A stretch of DNA of 32,567 bases from Corallochytrium limacisporum (taxonomy: Eukaryota; Opisthokonta), in the NCBI GenBank assembly GCA_002811645.1, contig PDIP01000060.1:20101-52667 (forward strand), read 5' to 3'. The first letter of the stretch is position 1; each line of letters starts with the position of its first letter. The translations under genes were made by a program, and so were the position numbers. Below, piece by piece: positions 1 through 8,655 of this stretch. A model generated the notes under the pieces. The model was not told the DNA's origin. It searched no databases and worked only from the letters and a program-made list of their open reading frames with translations.

Positions 1-321
1 GGGGGGGAGGGGGGGAAGAGAGTGGAGCGAGTCCGAATGACTTTCGTCGTTTCCTTGCGCACTTTGCGCCCAATGCGTAAGCCCCAGACCCCTTCCCCTT
101 CACCGGGAGCCGAAAGGACCACAAAAGGGACACGTACGCGCGCACTCACCGAAGGGGCCCAAGCTGGAATGTTTTTCGCAAAACACGCTAACACCGCGCT
201 GTGAGACAAAGCCAAAAGCAACCCTTTCCGCGTCGCATCCGACACGGAGGGAAAAAGGAAGGGAAGGGAGGGGGCACGCTTGGGTCTTGGGTCAGGCAGG
301 CATTTCCTCCTCCAACCCCGA

Positions 322-389
322 GGGGGGGGGCCCTCCCCTTTCCCCCCGGGGGGGGGGGCCCCCCCCTTTCCCCGGGGGGGGGGGGGGGG
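322..389. repeat. Alternating poly-G / poly-C homopolymer array
   Basis: The order is G9, a pyrimidine block of C with T interruptions (331-347), G11 (348-358), C8T3C4 (359-373), then G16 (374-389). Three long G runs separated by pyrimidine blocks of 15-17 bases look like about 2.5 copies of one degenerate tandem unit. Either strand could form G-quadruplex or i-motif structures, and the G and C blocks could pair as hairpins. The exact run lengths are vulnerable to sequencing and assembly error. Confidence 0.85.
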
Positions 390-729
390 TTCCTTTCGCT
401 GGGCCTGACGGCCCCGCGACCGTTGGAGTGTATTTTAGGAAACATTCAGAATCACACCTCCGGCTTGAAAACCGTACGTACGCACACCCCGCACGGGCTA
501 CCATCCCCTCCCGCGGGCTTCGGGATTTGTTTCCCCCGACTTCCAAAACGTCCTAACTGTAACTATGGGAAATTGACCCACTGTGACCAAGGTGTTCACA
601 TTTTGTTGCAAAATTCTGAATTCACCGCCATGGCGGGAACCGGATAAAAAGGAAATGAGGGGGATTTGAGAGGTGGTTGCGAAAAATTCACTCTCTACGG
701 GGCCCGATTATATAGTCAACGTATGTTAT

Positions 730-924
730 TTATTTGTCCGCACCTAAAGATATCTCCCAGATCGATCCTGAGTACCCTATGAGCTCCTTGTACCCTATAA
801 ACTCCTTGTAACAACAGAGACCAACAACACAACACGCGGCAAGCGCCGCCGCCACCGCCGAACAACTGATGCGTCCAGTGAGCATGCTGAGCCACATCTG
901 CGGGCTTGGTGGACACTCTTCCAA
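730..924 (-). CDS. Candidate small membrane protein, hypothetical
   Basis: This is a 64-codon minus-strand ORF of unknown function. It carries one hydrophobic Ala/Cys/Val-rich segment (about residues 21-39) that could be a signal anchor, followed by a six-residue tandem motif (KEFIGY then KELIGY). That motif is encoded by the 18-bp duplication at 772-807, and the two units differ only within one codon (Phe versus Leu). The TAA stop lies within an AATAAA-like sequence on the same strand. An inner Met would give 55 residues. No family is recognised, no promoter is seen, and a chance ORF remains more likely than a gene. Confidence 0.15.
   Translation of the reverse strand: MEECPPSPQMWLSMLTGRISCSAVAAALAACCVVGLCCYKEFIGYKELIGYSGSIWEISLGADK
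772..807. repeat. 18-bp tandem duplication (two units)
   Basis: Units 772-789 and 790-807 match at 16 of 18 positions; the two mismatches are adjacent to each other in the same triplet of the minus-strand reading frame. Each unit begins GTACCCTAT. It lies inside the small minus-strand ORF at 730-924. Confidence 0.85.
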
Positions 925-1214
925 AACAGAAGCTCGATAGACGAAACCGAATACACGGAATGGTAACCGATATTGCAGGACACACCCGTCCCCATCACAC
1001 TAGATTTGCAGCGAGAGGTACGCTGAATGGATGAGTAAGGACGACAACAGAAAGGGACAGTGTTTATAAAGTGTCTTCGTAGTGAATCAAGCTGAAGGAC
1101 ATGTTGAGGGGTTACAAAGATTGTGTGTCGTGAGGTTGCTGTATGCATGTTATAGCAAGCATATGATGCTGGCACAGGGGCTTGACGCAAAAAGGGGGAC
1201 CCAGTCGTGCCACT

Positions 1215-1226
1215 CCCCCCCCCCCC
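1215..1226. repeat. C12 homopolymer
   Basis: Twelve consecutive C on the + strand in an otherwise unremarkable spacer. Such runs recur across the window (for example 4207-4217, 12153-12164, 13722-13731, 22020-22030). Confidence 0.8.
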
Positions 1227-1516
1227 TTTTGGATGAATGAACGCTTTAATGAAGTACCGCGGTACCCAGCACTACAGTCCATGAAATAGGGGCTGATACA
1301 AGCCTGTTTTGTTTCCTTTTACTTCTCCTTTCCTACCTCTTTGTTGTTCAGCTGACTTTGAGAAATCGGAGAAACTATGTGACATAGGAATTCTACACAA
1401 TTATGCACATTAAAGTTGTTCAAAACCCCGGGAGGAGGTGGAGGTTGTACGGGTGCTTGTGGGCCTGCCTGTTTGGATGCCCTAGGCTGGGCTTGTGTGC
1501 CAACGGGGGGGCTTCT

Positions 1517-1568
1517 GATCGCACCATTGGCTCCGTCTCCTTGATCGCACCATTGGCTCCGTCTCCTT
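1517..1568. repeat. 26-bp perfect tandem duplication upstream of GMC gene
   Basis: Two identical 26-bp units (1517-1542 and 1543-1568) begin GATCGCACCATTGG and end CTCCGTCTCCTT. Each contains ATTGG, an inverted CCAAT box, about 180-210 bp upstream of the GMC start codon. CCAAT boxes bind NF-Y in many eukaryotes at roughly this distance. That this duplication doubles a regulatory site is inference. Confidence 0.9.
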
Positions 1569-1734
1569 CTGATTCATACCGCCTCTAGTTGATTATATCG
1601 TTGTCAATAAAAAAAGACTCTGAAGCTAGATCAAGAGATCATGCCGCAGAGAGCGGTAATGATCCGCCACTACCGATTCTTCATAATTCTATCCTGCCGA
1701 GGTTCGGAGGGTAATTGCATTAGAGAGACTAATC

Positions 1735-3426
1735 ATGGTGAGATTGACCTCGGTGGTGCGCAGCGCTGCGAAGAGCTTCGACTATGTCATCGTCGGCGGC
1801 GGTAGTGCTGGCTGTGTGATGGCAAACCGTCTAAGCTCTGATCCTAATAAGAGCGTCTTGCTGGTCGAAGCGGGATCGGAGGACAAGAGCTTCTTCATTC
1901 ACTTCCCCTGGGGGTACCTGCAGCTGGTGGCCTTCTCCAAGAAGTATAATTGGCAGTTTGAGACTGCACCTGCAGAAAATGCTGGCGGTCGTAAGTTGTA
2001 TTGGCCTCGTGGCAAGGGCCTCGGTGGTTCTTCGTCCATCAACGGCATGGTCTACGTCCGCGGCAACAAGTGGGATTACGACAACTGGGCTGCCCACGGC
2101 TGCCCTGGCTGGGACTACGAGAACATGCTCAAGTGTTTCCGCAGCACCGAGTACCACGCTGAGGGTGCTAACAAGTACCATGGCCACAACTGGCCAGGCG
2201 TCGCGACTACTCCCTACAAGGGCATTGAGTTTAAGCCAACCGTGGCATGGCAGAAGGCCATGATGAACGCAGGTCATAAGTGGAACGATGACTTCAATGC
2301 CGAAGATCAATACGGCGTGGGTGACTATCACACGACGATGTTGGATGCTGAACGATGCTCGACAGCCCGCGGCTTCCTCCATCCCATCCGTGACCGTCCC
2401 AATCTGACCATTATGACCGAACGTCTGTGTGCCAAGGTAAACGTTGAGGGCAACAGGGCCACCGGTGTGGAGCTCCTCAATTCCGGCTCCTCCTCGCAGC
2501 AGACCGAAACCATCAACGCTGGAGAAGTTATTCTCAGCGCCGGCGCCGTGCAGTCCCCTCAGATTTTGCAGCTGTCCGGTATCGGACCGCGCGCGGAACT
2601 TGAACGTCACGGCATTGAAGTGAAGCACCATCTGCCCGGCGTGGGCCAGAATCTCCAAGACCACTACCAAGTCTTCATCAATGCTGAGGTTAACACCGGT
2701 GATAGCATCTGTCTCCACCCTGACTCTTTACCCCGCATGCTCAAGGGTTTCTACGACTACCAAACAAGCAAGACTGGTATGTTAGCGTCCTGGGGACCTG
2801 GCGCTGCCTTCTACAGCACTGATCCTTCTGAACCGGCTCCAGACGTGCAGATTCACTTCGCCCCCGTAAACTACCAAGACCACGGCCGCAAGCTGGCCAT
2901 TCCTCACGGCTGCGCCGTCAGTGTCTGCCCCCTGCGGCCGTACTCTCGCGGCTCGATTGGTCTCAATTCGTCCAATCCACGCGACGCTCCCTTCATTGAC
3001 AGTCAGTACCTGTCTGATCAGCGGGACGAAGAGGTTCTGATGAAGGCTCTGAAGATGCAGCTTGAGGTGTTGCAAGATCCTGTGTTTGACGCTGTCATTT
3101 CCAAGTATCTGGTCCCAACGGAGAATCCCTGCAGTGATGAGGACCTGCGAAAGGTTGTTCGTGAGGCCGGAGAGACACTGTACCACCCGGTTGGCACTAC
3201 AAAGATGGGCAACGATGACATGGCCGTTACCGATCCCAACGGTCTGTCTGTTCACGGGATGACGGGCCTGCGTGTTATCGACGCCTCCATTATGCCATTC
3301 CTGGTCTCTGGCAACACCAACGCTCCGACCATTGCCATCGCTGAAAACGCAGCCAAGATGATGATGGGCGTGGAGTCATTTGTGACTGAGGATTCACAGC
3401 CCGGGGCGCGCGCCGCCGCCGCATAG
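1735..3426 (+). CDS. GMC-family FAD oxidoreductase, choline dehydrogenase-like
   Basis: This 563-residue flavoprotein belongs to the glucose-methanol-choline family. The closest functional guess is choline dehydrogenase, which oxidises choline to betaine aldehyde for glycine-betaine synthesis. The N-terminal FAD domain shows the GGGSAG dinucleotide loop (21-26), a ribose-binding Glu (E45) and the first GMC signature (93-110, GKGLGGSSSINGM). The second signature is at 270-285, followed by PGVGQNLQDH (301-310). The C-terminal domain has the catalytic His in YHPVGTTKMG (H484) and the DAS...SGNTNAPT segment (516-532) with N527/N529. Length matches bacterial BetA and animal CHDH. The first 14 residues have Arg/Lys and no acidic residue, compatible with a short mitochondrial presequence, but this is weak. 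The C-terminus is Ala-rich and lacks a peroxisomal SKL. The start is the first in-frame ATG after a TAA at 1684-1686, with A at -3 and G at +4. Other alcohol-oxidising GMC enzymes cannot be excluded, so substrate is uncertain. Confidence 0.93.
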   Translation: MVRLTSVVRSAAKSFDYVIVGGGSAGCVMANRLSSDPNKSVLLVEAGSEDKSFFIHFPWGYLQLVAFSKKYNWQFETAPAENAGGRKLYWPRGKGLGGSSSINGMVYVRGNKWDYDNWAAHGCPGWDYENMLKCFRSTEYHAEGANKYHGHNWPGVATTPYKGIEFKPTVAWQKAMMNAGHKWNDDFNAEDQYGVGDYHTTMLDAERCSTARGFLHPIRDRPNLTIMTERLCAKVNVEGNRATGVELLNSGSSSQQTETINAGEVILSAGAVQSPQILQLSGIGPRAELERHGIEVKHHLPGVGQNLQDHYQVFINAEVNTGDSICLHPDSLPRMLKGFYDYQTSKTGMLASWGPGAAFYSTDPSEPAPDVQIHFAPVNYQDHGRKLAIPHGCAVSVCPLRPYSRGSIGLNSSNPRDAPFIDSQYLSDQRDEEVLMKALKMQLEVLQDPVFDAVISKYLVPTENPCSDEDLRKVVREAGETLYHPVGTTKMGNDDMAVTDPNGLSVHGMTGLRVIDASIMPFLVSGNTNAPTIAIAENAAKMMMGVESFVTEDSQPGARAAAA

Positions 3427-4337
3427 ATCCCACGGGATCAATACACATTGGTGTTCGTCTCGGTGGCAACTGTACCATGTTCAATCACTCATCGCACATT
3501 TCCATGCGATCTCGTGGCTACGGGCGAAAGTAAAGAGAGAAATGAGAGAATGAAGTGGCCATCCGCTCGCGGGGGAGATCCGAAACGTAACGGTTTCCAA
3601 GTCCCGCGGCCTCTGATGCCGACTTACCCAAACCAACGGCCCGTGTCGAGACGGAGGCACCCCTCTACGGGGCAGGGGGCGCCTGCTGTATTTGGCAGGA
3701 TATGTTTATTCAATATACCGCATACTCTAAATACATTTTCTTTCCAACCCCATAATTACTAATCTTATTCGCCAATGTCTTTCAATTTATTATACTGTCA
3801 TATTTAAGGTGACCTGCTGCACCATTCGTCACTAGAAACCGCAGGTGTGGGCCGTGTAGTAACCTCATACGCTCGGGAAGGGCCCCGCACCGCTCTACGT
3901 TGATAAAGTGCGTACGTTTACTACCGAAGTGCCCTCCGTGAACTGCCGGGTGCAACGGTATGTCATCAATCGCTTCTCATCACTTTTCGGTTCAGCATAC
4001 CGAAATCAGGTGGCACACTGGTCATTTGCTCTCCTCTCAGTTGAATTTTCGCTTCTTTAGTACTGAATGTATTTCTTCAAGGACCCAACAGATTCCCATT
4101 CTTTCCTTTCCCTCCCGTCCGTGGCCGAACCCAGACCGGAACGAACCCAGCCGGGAACTCCATTTTTTTTTTGGTTCTCCTTTTGCGCCGCTCTCGCCTC
4201 CCTCCCGGGGGGGGGGGTTCTCACCACTGAGACTTTCTGGACCCGGGAGACTGTAGCGAAGGAAAGGACAGGGCCCCCCCACCGCGGGAAGGGGGGGGGT
4301 GTTCTCGCCGGGGCGGGGACTGAAGGGGGCAGAGTTG

Positions 4338-4393
4338 AGAGAGAGAGTGTGTGTGTGTGTAGAACCGACCGGGGTGTGTGTGTGCGTGTGCTC
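4338..4393. repeat. Mixed (GA)n/(GT)n microsatellite
   Basis: A short GAGAGAGAG run passes directly into GTGTGTGTGTGT, then after an interruption a second GTGTGTGTGCGTGTG block follows. It is a purine-rich/alternating purine-pyrimidine tract, a context known to favour non-B DNA. Confidence 0.8.
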
Positions 4394-4573
4394 TCTCAGT
4401 CGGGGACGTCCGCGAGTGGGAGGTGGAGTGGGGAGGGGGGATTGGGGACGGGGTATAAGATTCCCAGACTGCGCGTATTGAAACACCCACACGCACTCGG
4501 TGGCCCCGAACGCAAAAGCGAATCAGGGGAAAGGGGGTGCAGTAACCAAAAACAGAAAAATATTTGAAAGAAA

Positions 4574-4607
<34 letters not shown>

Positions 4608-4608
4608 C
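4574..4608. repeat. (CT)n microsatellite upstream of copine
   Basis: An almost pure CT dinucleotide repeat of about 35 bases with a single CG interruption near 4581, about 800 bp upstream of the copine start. It is a polypyrimidine tract. Confidence 0.9.
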
Positions 4609-5413
4609 TGTTTCCCCCCCGGTGGCTGCGGTGATCGCTGCCTGGCAAAGCCGTGGAGGTCGTGGGGAGCGCCCTCCCCCGTGGGGGGGCGGGGAAGGTA
4701 TCGTTGAACTGCCAGTTTGGGACCTAACTGCTTACTGGGGCGGATGGAAAAATTGGTCCGGGAGGAGGAGGGCGTTCGTACGGCGGGCCCGTTTCACCAT
4801 CGGCAAAAGGCCAAAGAGAAAGAGTTAAAAGTATTACCAGAGAATGGATAAATTCAGTAAGAAAGCCAATATGCCGAAGTCAGAGAATAGTGCCTCCGGG
4901 CTCGGCAGGGGACGGCCCATGGATATCACGGATTGCTGCATTGCAACGCTCAGTACAAAATATCCGTATAATTATATCCCGATATATTCTCGATCATATA
5001 GTTGTAATTTAGTGAACAAGGTCACATAATAAGAAATACCGTATGCGGACATTTCGAGGGAATCTCGCGGTAACGACGTCCAGAGTCACACGATTCTGGA
5101 TATTGCAGAACCTGCCAGTTGAGCCAAGCCCAGCATGACAGGCAGCCGCAGATCGTCACGCAGAAGGGAAGCCTCTTTTCTGCATTGGTTCTGTGGTCCC
5201 AGATCCTTAGTGCACGGAATCATCACTTCGTATTTCAAGAGGGAGGTACTCAACAAGTATGCGTGCCATGCCATGTTGCATCGGTGAATTGAAGGCTATG
5301 ATACTGGCAGCATAGTAGAACGTGAATTAGTTTGAACTCATACCGTCTTAGGAACGCAACAGGGGGCCCGCTCAGCAGCAGCACACCACAGCCACCAAGG
5401 ATAGAGACAAGCC

Positions 5414-7165
5414 ATGGAGGAGGCAGATCATGCCCAGATCATGGGCGGAGGCAGTTCTGCCGACTGCGTCAGTCGGGTCGAGCTCACCTTCAGTTGCGAG
5501 AAACTCCTCGATAAGGACACGCTGTCCAAGTCTGACCCACAGGTTATTGTTTACGAAAAGCGAACAGGACCCCAAGGCCAGGAGAGTTGGAAGGAACTGG
5601 GCCGCACTGAAATGGTTAAGGACAATCTGAACCCGGAATTCAAGAAAGAAGTGCTGGTGGACTACCGCTTCGAGGAGATCCAACACATGAGGTTCCTGGT
5701 AGTGGACGTCGACAAGGAAGGTGGCACAGTCCGCGAACAGGATTACCTCGGCGAGCGACTGGTGACGCTGTCTGAGATCATTTGCTGCCCCAATAGCAAG
5801 GCCCGGTACATGCTCATGAAACCGGGCAAGGGCAAGAATGACGATGCCGGGAAGCGCGGTCACATCACTATCCACGCCCACGAGGTCAAAAACGTCGCAT
5901 ATACCGTACACATGTTGCTGACCGGCAGTGGCCTCGATAAAAAGGACACCTTCGGCAAGAGCGATCCGTACGTGGAAATTTTTCGCAAGAACAAGGACGG
6001 CGAATGGGTCAAGATCTTCAAGTCTGAGAAAATCAAGAAGACTTTGAACCCAAGATGGGCACGGATCAGCATGAGCGCGAGTCGTCTTTGTTTTGGGGAC
6101 TGGACTACTCCACTCAGATTTGAGGTATTCGACTATGACAAATCGAGCGACCCAGATCTGATCGGTGTGTGTGAGACAAACCTCGAGGAACTTGGCCAAA
6201 TGGGAGCTGGTGCCTACAAAGAATTGATCAATCCCAAGAAGCAGGCGAAGAAGGGCTCTAAGTACAAGAACAGTGGCGTCCTTAACTTTACGTCGATCGA
6301 GTATGAGAAGAAGCCGACTCTGATTGAGTACTTGCAGGGTGGCTGCGAGATCAACCTTGCCATGGCCATTGATTTCACTGCCAGCAATGGCAACCCGGCG
6401 AATCCACAGTCTCTGCACCATCTGAACATGCAACGCATGAATGAGTACCAGGCCGCCATCCACACTGTTGGCAATGTGCTTGAGCCTTATGACAAGGACC
6501 ATTGGATCCCGGCCTTTGGCTTTGGCGCGGTCCCTCCAAACGCGACGCAGGTGAGCCACTGCTTCCCGCTGACCTTTGACACGCAGCAGTTCTACTGCCA
6601 CGGTATCCGTGGCGTACTTTCGCAATACGCGAACGCCCTGCCCCGTGTCCGCCTGAGCGGACCTACTTTCTTCTCGCAGATCCTGGACGCCTTTAAAGCG
6701 GCCGCCACCCACAACGGGCCCGTTTCTCAGAAGAACCAGCACTACGTAGTTGGGTTGATCATCACGGACGGTGTCATCAACGACATGCAGCCATCCATTG
6801 ATCGCATTATCGAGGCATCCGGATTGCCTCTGAGCATCATCATTGTCGGGGTGGGAGCGGCCGACTTTTCACAGATGGAGCACTTGGACGCAGACGATAC
6901 CCCCTTGCGCGGTAGTAAGGGACAGAAGCCGGAGCGTGACATTGTACAATTTGTGCCCTTCCGTCAGACCGCTTCCTTCGGTCCTGACGGACTTGCGCGT
7001 GAGGTCCTGGCTGAGGTTCCTGGTCAGTTCTTGCAGTTCATGAAGAAGCACGGCATTGAACCCAATCCACCACCCGCAGCGGAAGCGTTTTACAATGAGG
7101 ATGCCCATCGTGACTCAGGCGTGGCTTCGAACGGGGGAGATGAGCTGTACCAAAAGGCGGGATGA
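5414..7165 (+). CDS. Copine (two C2 domains plus vWA-like copine domain)
   Basis: A 583-residue copine, a Ca2+-dependent phospholipid-binding protein that recruits partners to membranes. C2A spans about 20-135; the calcium-loop aspartates D33, D35, D41, D98, D100 and D110 are visible. C2B spans about 148-265 with D178, D184, D240, D242 and D248. The copine/vWA domain (about 310-540) has the metal-site motif D320-x-T322-x-S324 in AIDFTASNG, the conserved PAFGFGA (366-372), GPT (416-418) and the late Asp in TDG (451-453). A variable tail follows (551-583). Length is slightly above the usual 530-560. Single exon. The first ATG (5414) has G at -3 and G at +4. A second in-frame ATG at 5441 (M10) has A at -3 and G at +4 and would yield MGGGSS, an N-myristoylation-type N-terminus like that of plant copines. 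Which start is used decides constitutive membrane anchoring. Family assignment is secure; the cellular role here is unknown. Confidence 0.96.
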   Translation: MEEADHAQIMGGGSSADCVSRVELTFSCEKLLDKDTLSKSDPQVIVYEKRTGPQGQESWKELGRTEMVKDNLNPEFKKEVLVDYRFEEIQHMRFLVVDVDKEGGTVREQDYLGERLVTLSEIICCPNSKARYMLMKPGKGKNDDAGKRGHITIHAHEVKNVAYTVHMLLTGSGLDKKDTFGKSDPYVEIFRKNKDGEWVKIFKSEKIKKTLNPRWARISMSASRLCFGDWTTPLRFEVFDYDKSSDPDLIGVCETNLEELGQMGAGAYKELINPKKQAKKGSKYKNSGVLNFTSIEYEKKPTLIEYLQGGCEINLAMAIDFTASNGNPANPQSLHHLNMQRMNEYQAAIHTVGNVLEPYDKDHWIPAFGFGAVPPNATQVSHCFPLTFDTQQFYCHGIRGVLSQYANALPRVRLSGPTFFSQILDAFKAAATHNGPVSQKNQHYVVGLIITDGVINDMQPSIDRIIEASGLPLSIIIVGVGAADFSQMEHLDADDTPLRGSKGQKPERDIVQFVPFRQTASFGPDGLAREVLAEVPGQFLQFMKKHGIEPNPPPAAEAFYNEDAHRDSGVASNGGDELYQKAG

Positions 7166-8049
7166 ACTGTAAAGTACAGACACAGACATGGCTGTCGTCC
7201 GCCGGTGTGCTCAATAGGCCATCCTTTATTATCAAATACAACCACTACCATCTAGGCCCGGACAACCGCCACCATGCCCTCCTACCCCTTCGTAGACGCA
7301 GCACTCGTTCAACGTACGAACGCGGCTATTCTTAGTTTCACTCCATAACTCAATTATTGATCATCTTTGACTTCCGACAGATCAATTGACATCGTCCGCA
7401 TCCACCACCATCCCCATCGTCATCGCTTTCATCATCGTCGGGTGTTTGACAGAGAATGCAATGCACCTTGCACCGACCCGTATCACATGCAACGCCACCC
7501 ACCTCCCTCACGGACCCTAAGCAGGGTTTCAGCTTCCTTTCACTATGTCCCAAGTCAGACACCCAAACAGCTACCATATCACTTGCGGAAAGGGCCACTC
7601 CAAGCACACATCTCGATTGACTCCGTTCATGTCTCATCACAACATAAAACAACAAAAACAACAACAACGCCACCACAAAAACGACGCATGCACAGGTCAC
7701 GCGCCCGAGAGGTGAGCATTGCGGCTAGCTGTTCTTTGAAGCGCGCGAAGTCATTCCGCGGCCAACACAAAAATCACTATCCGAATGTTAAACATAAATG
7801 ATGGGCGAGAAACGAGCGAAAAGAGTAAAGTACACGGAGGAGGAGATCCGCCAGTTGCACTGCGGCCACTGTTCTCGCTCGCTCTCCGTCGTTGGTTCCT
7901 CTCGCTCCGCTTCTCTTGTCCCAAAGGTCGTGAGTTTCTGGCCCATTCGCCGGAAGGGCCCCAGCCACTGGAGGCCGACCGTCGCGCGATCGGTGGGAGC
8001 GGGCCGGTGATTGGCTGCAGTGACGTCTGGCGCGGTTGGGAGGAGTAGT

Positions 8050-8270
8050 AAATGTATTGAAAACACAGGTTTCCTTGATTTTGCAAATATATTCGTATTT
8101 TATTGACCAGCGTAGACCAATTACTATGTGACTCATTTGACGTTTGATTATAGATTTATATTTATCTAAAATTTTAACAATATATTCTCAAATATTTAAA
8201 GCAGTATTTCCCCATTTCCCATATTTTCATTACCAAAAAACAAACTCCGAAAGATTTCTTTATATCAAAT
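8050..8270. promoter_or_regulatory. AT-rich island with CCAAT and bZIP-like motifs at its edge
   Basis: The base composition shifts abruptly from GC-rich to strongly AT-rich near 8050 and back near 8280. Around the left boundary lie an inverted CCAAT box (8010-8014), TGACGT (8021-8026), CCAAT (8117-8121) and TGACTCA (8129-8135). Each motif alone is expected by chance; together with the composition switch they suggest a regulatory or matrix-attachment-like region. The transcript it would serve is unclear, since the reductase start lies about 1.25 kb away. Confidence 0.25.
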
Positions 8271-8539
8271 CAGATCCTCATGATTTCGCCCCACGGGTGG
8301 TGTGCGTGTGTGAAGACCGACAGCCAAAAAGGAATTAGAGGGCGACAGCGATAGCGTGAAAGCGGAGGGAGGTCCCCCAACAACTCACACACACGCACAC
8401 GCTCACACCCCTTTCATTCACACACCACTCACTCACTCACACCATACCCAGAGAAAGGACATCGGGGACACACACAATATGGTTGCAGCAGAAGCACAAA
8501 GCGGGGAGAAGAAAACACGGATATTTATTTTGCCGCTCC

Positions 8540-8547
8540 TTTCTCCA

Positions 8548-8582
<35 letters not shown>

Positions 8583-8655
8583 TCTTTCTCTCTCTCTGTC
8601 TTGTGTCTCTGCCTCTCACTCTTTTACTTTTTTTTTTCTCCTTTTTTTTTTTCCT
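8540..8655. repeat. Long polypyrimidine tract with (CT)n and poly-T
   Basis: It contains (TC)n at 8551-8579, imperfect CT-rich sequence, then T runs at about 8628-8637 and 8642-8652. The + strand is almost purine-free for over 100 bases apart from a few G/A interruptions. This strand asymmetry can form triplex DNA. ORFs through it are Ser/Leu-Phe low-complexity artefacts. Confidence 0.85.

Larger units (their letters stand above)
1..1734. other. Upstream intergenic region, no firm gene
   Basis: No recognisable protein family is encoded here. Directly visible are an alternating G/C homopolymer array (322-389), a C12 run (1215-1226), an 18-bp tandem duplication (772-807) and a 26-bp tandem duplication (1517-1568). 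An AATAAA near 1607 could be a poly(A) signal, but no + strand gene ending there is visible. The last few hundred bases presumably hold the promoter and 5' leader of the GMC gene; no convincing TATA box was seen. The ORFs crossing the G/C array are artefacts of low complexity. Confidence 0.6.
3427..5413. other. Intergenic spacer between GMC gene and copine
   Basis: About 2 kb without a recognisable gene. A GATCCC-AC-GGGATC inverted repeat (3426-3439) starts at the GMC stop codon. No AATAAA is visible in the first 300 bases. From about 4130 to 4620 the DNA becomes low in complexity: G11 (4207-4217), G9 (4291-4299), mixed (GA)n/(GT)n (about 4338-4393) and (CT)n (4574-4608). ORFs of 90-166 codons overlapping these repeats are low-complexity artefacts. 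The last few hundred bases should contain the copine promoter; no TATA box was recognised. Confidence 0.6.

Noticed and set aside
188-647. ORFs on both strands across the G/C array
   Set aside because: They are Pro/Gly runs produced by homopolymers; long runs of G or C contain no stop codons, so open frames are expected there.
1831-2718. 295-codon minus-strand ORF antisense to the GMC gene
   Set aside because: It is a shadow of the GMC coding frame; the sense strand carries all FAD and catalytic motifs and the antisense peptide resembles nothing known.
4037-4567. ORFs of 151-166 codons on both strands near the (GT)n tract
   Set aside because: They are driven by G runs and dinucleotide repeats (Val-Cys, Thr-His strings), with no domain.
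5372-6742. 456-codon minus-strand ORF antisense to the copine
   Set aside because: It lies wholly across the copine, whose + strand frame has clear C2 and vWA motifs. The antisense frame shows no family and is explained by codon composition of the real gene.
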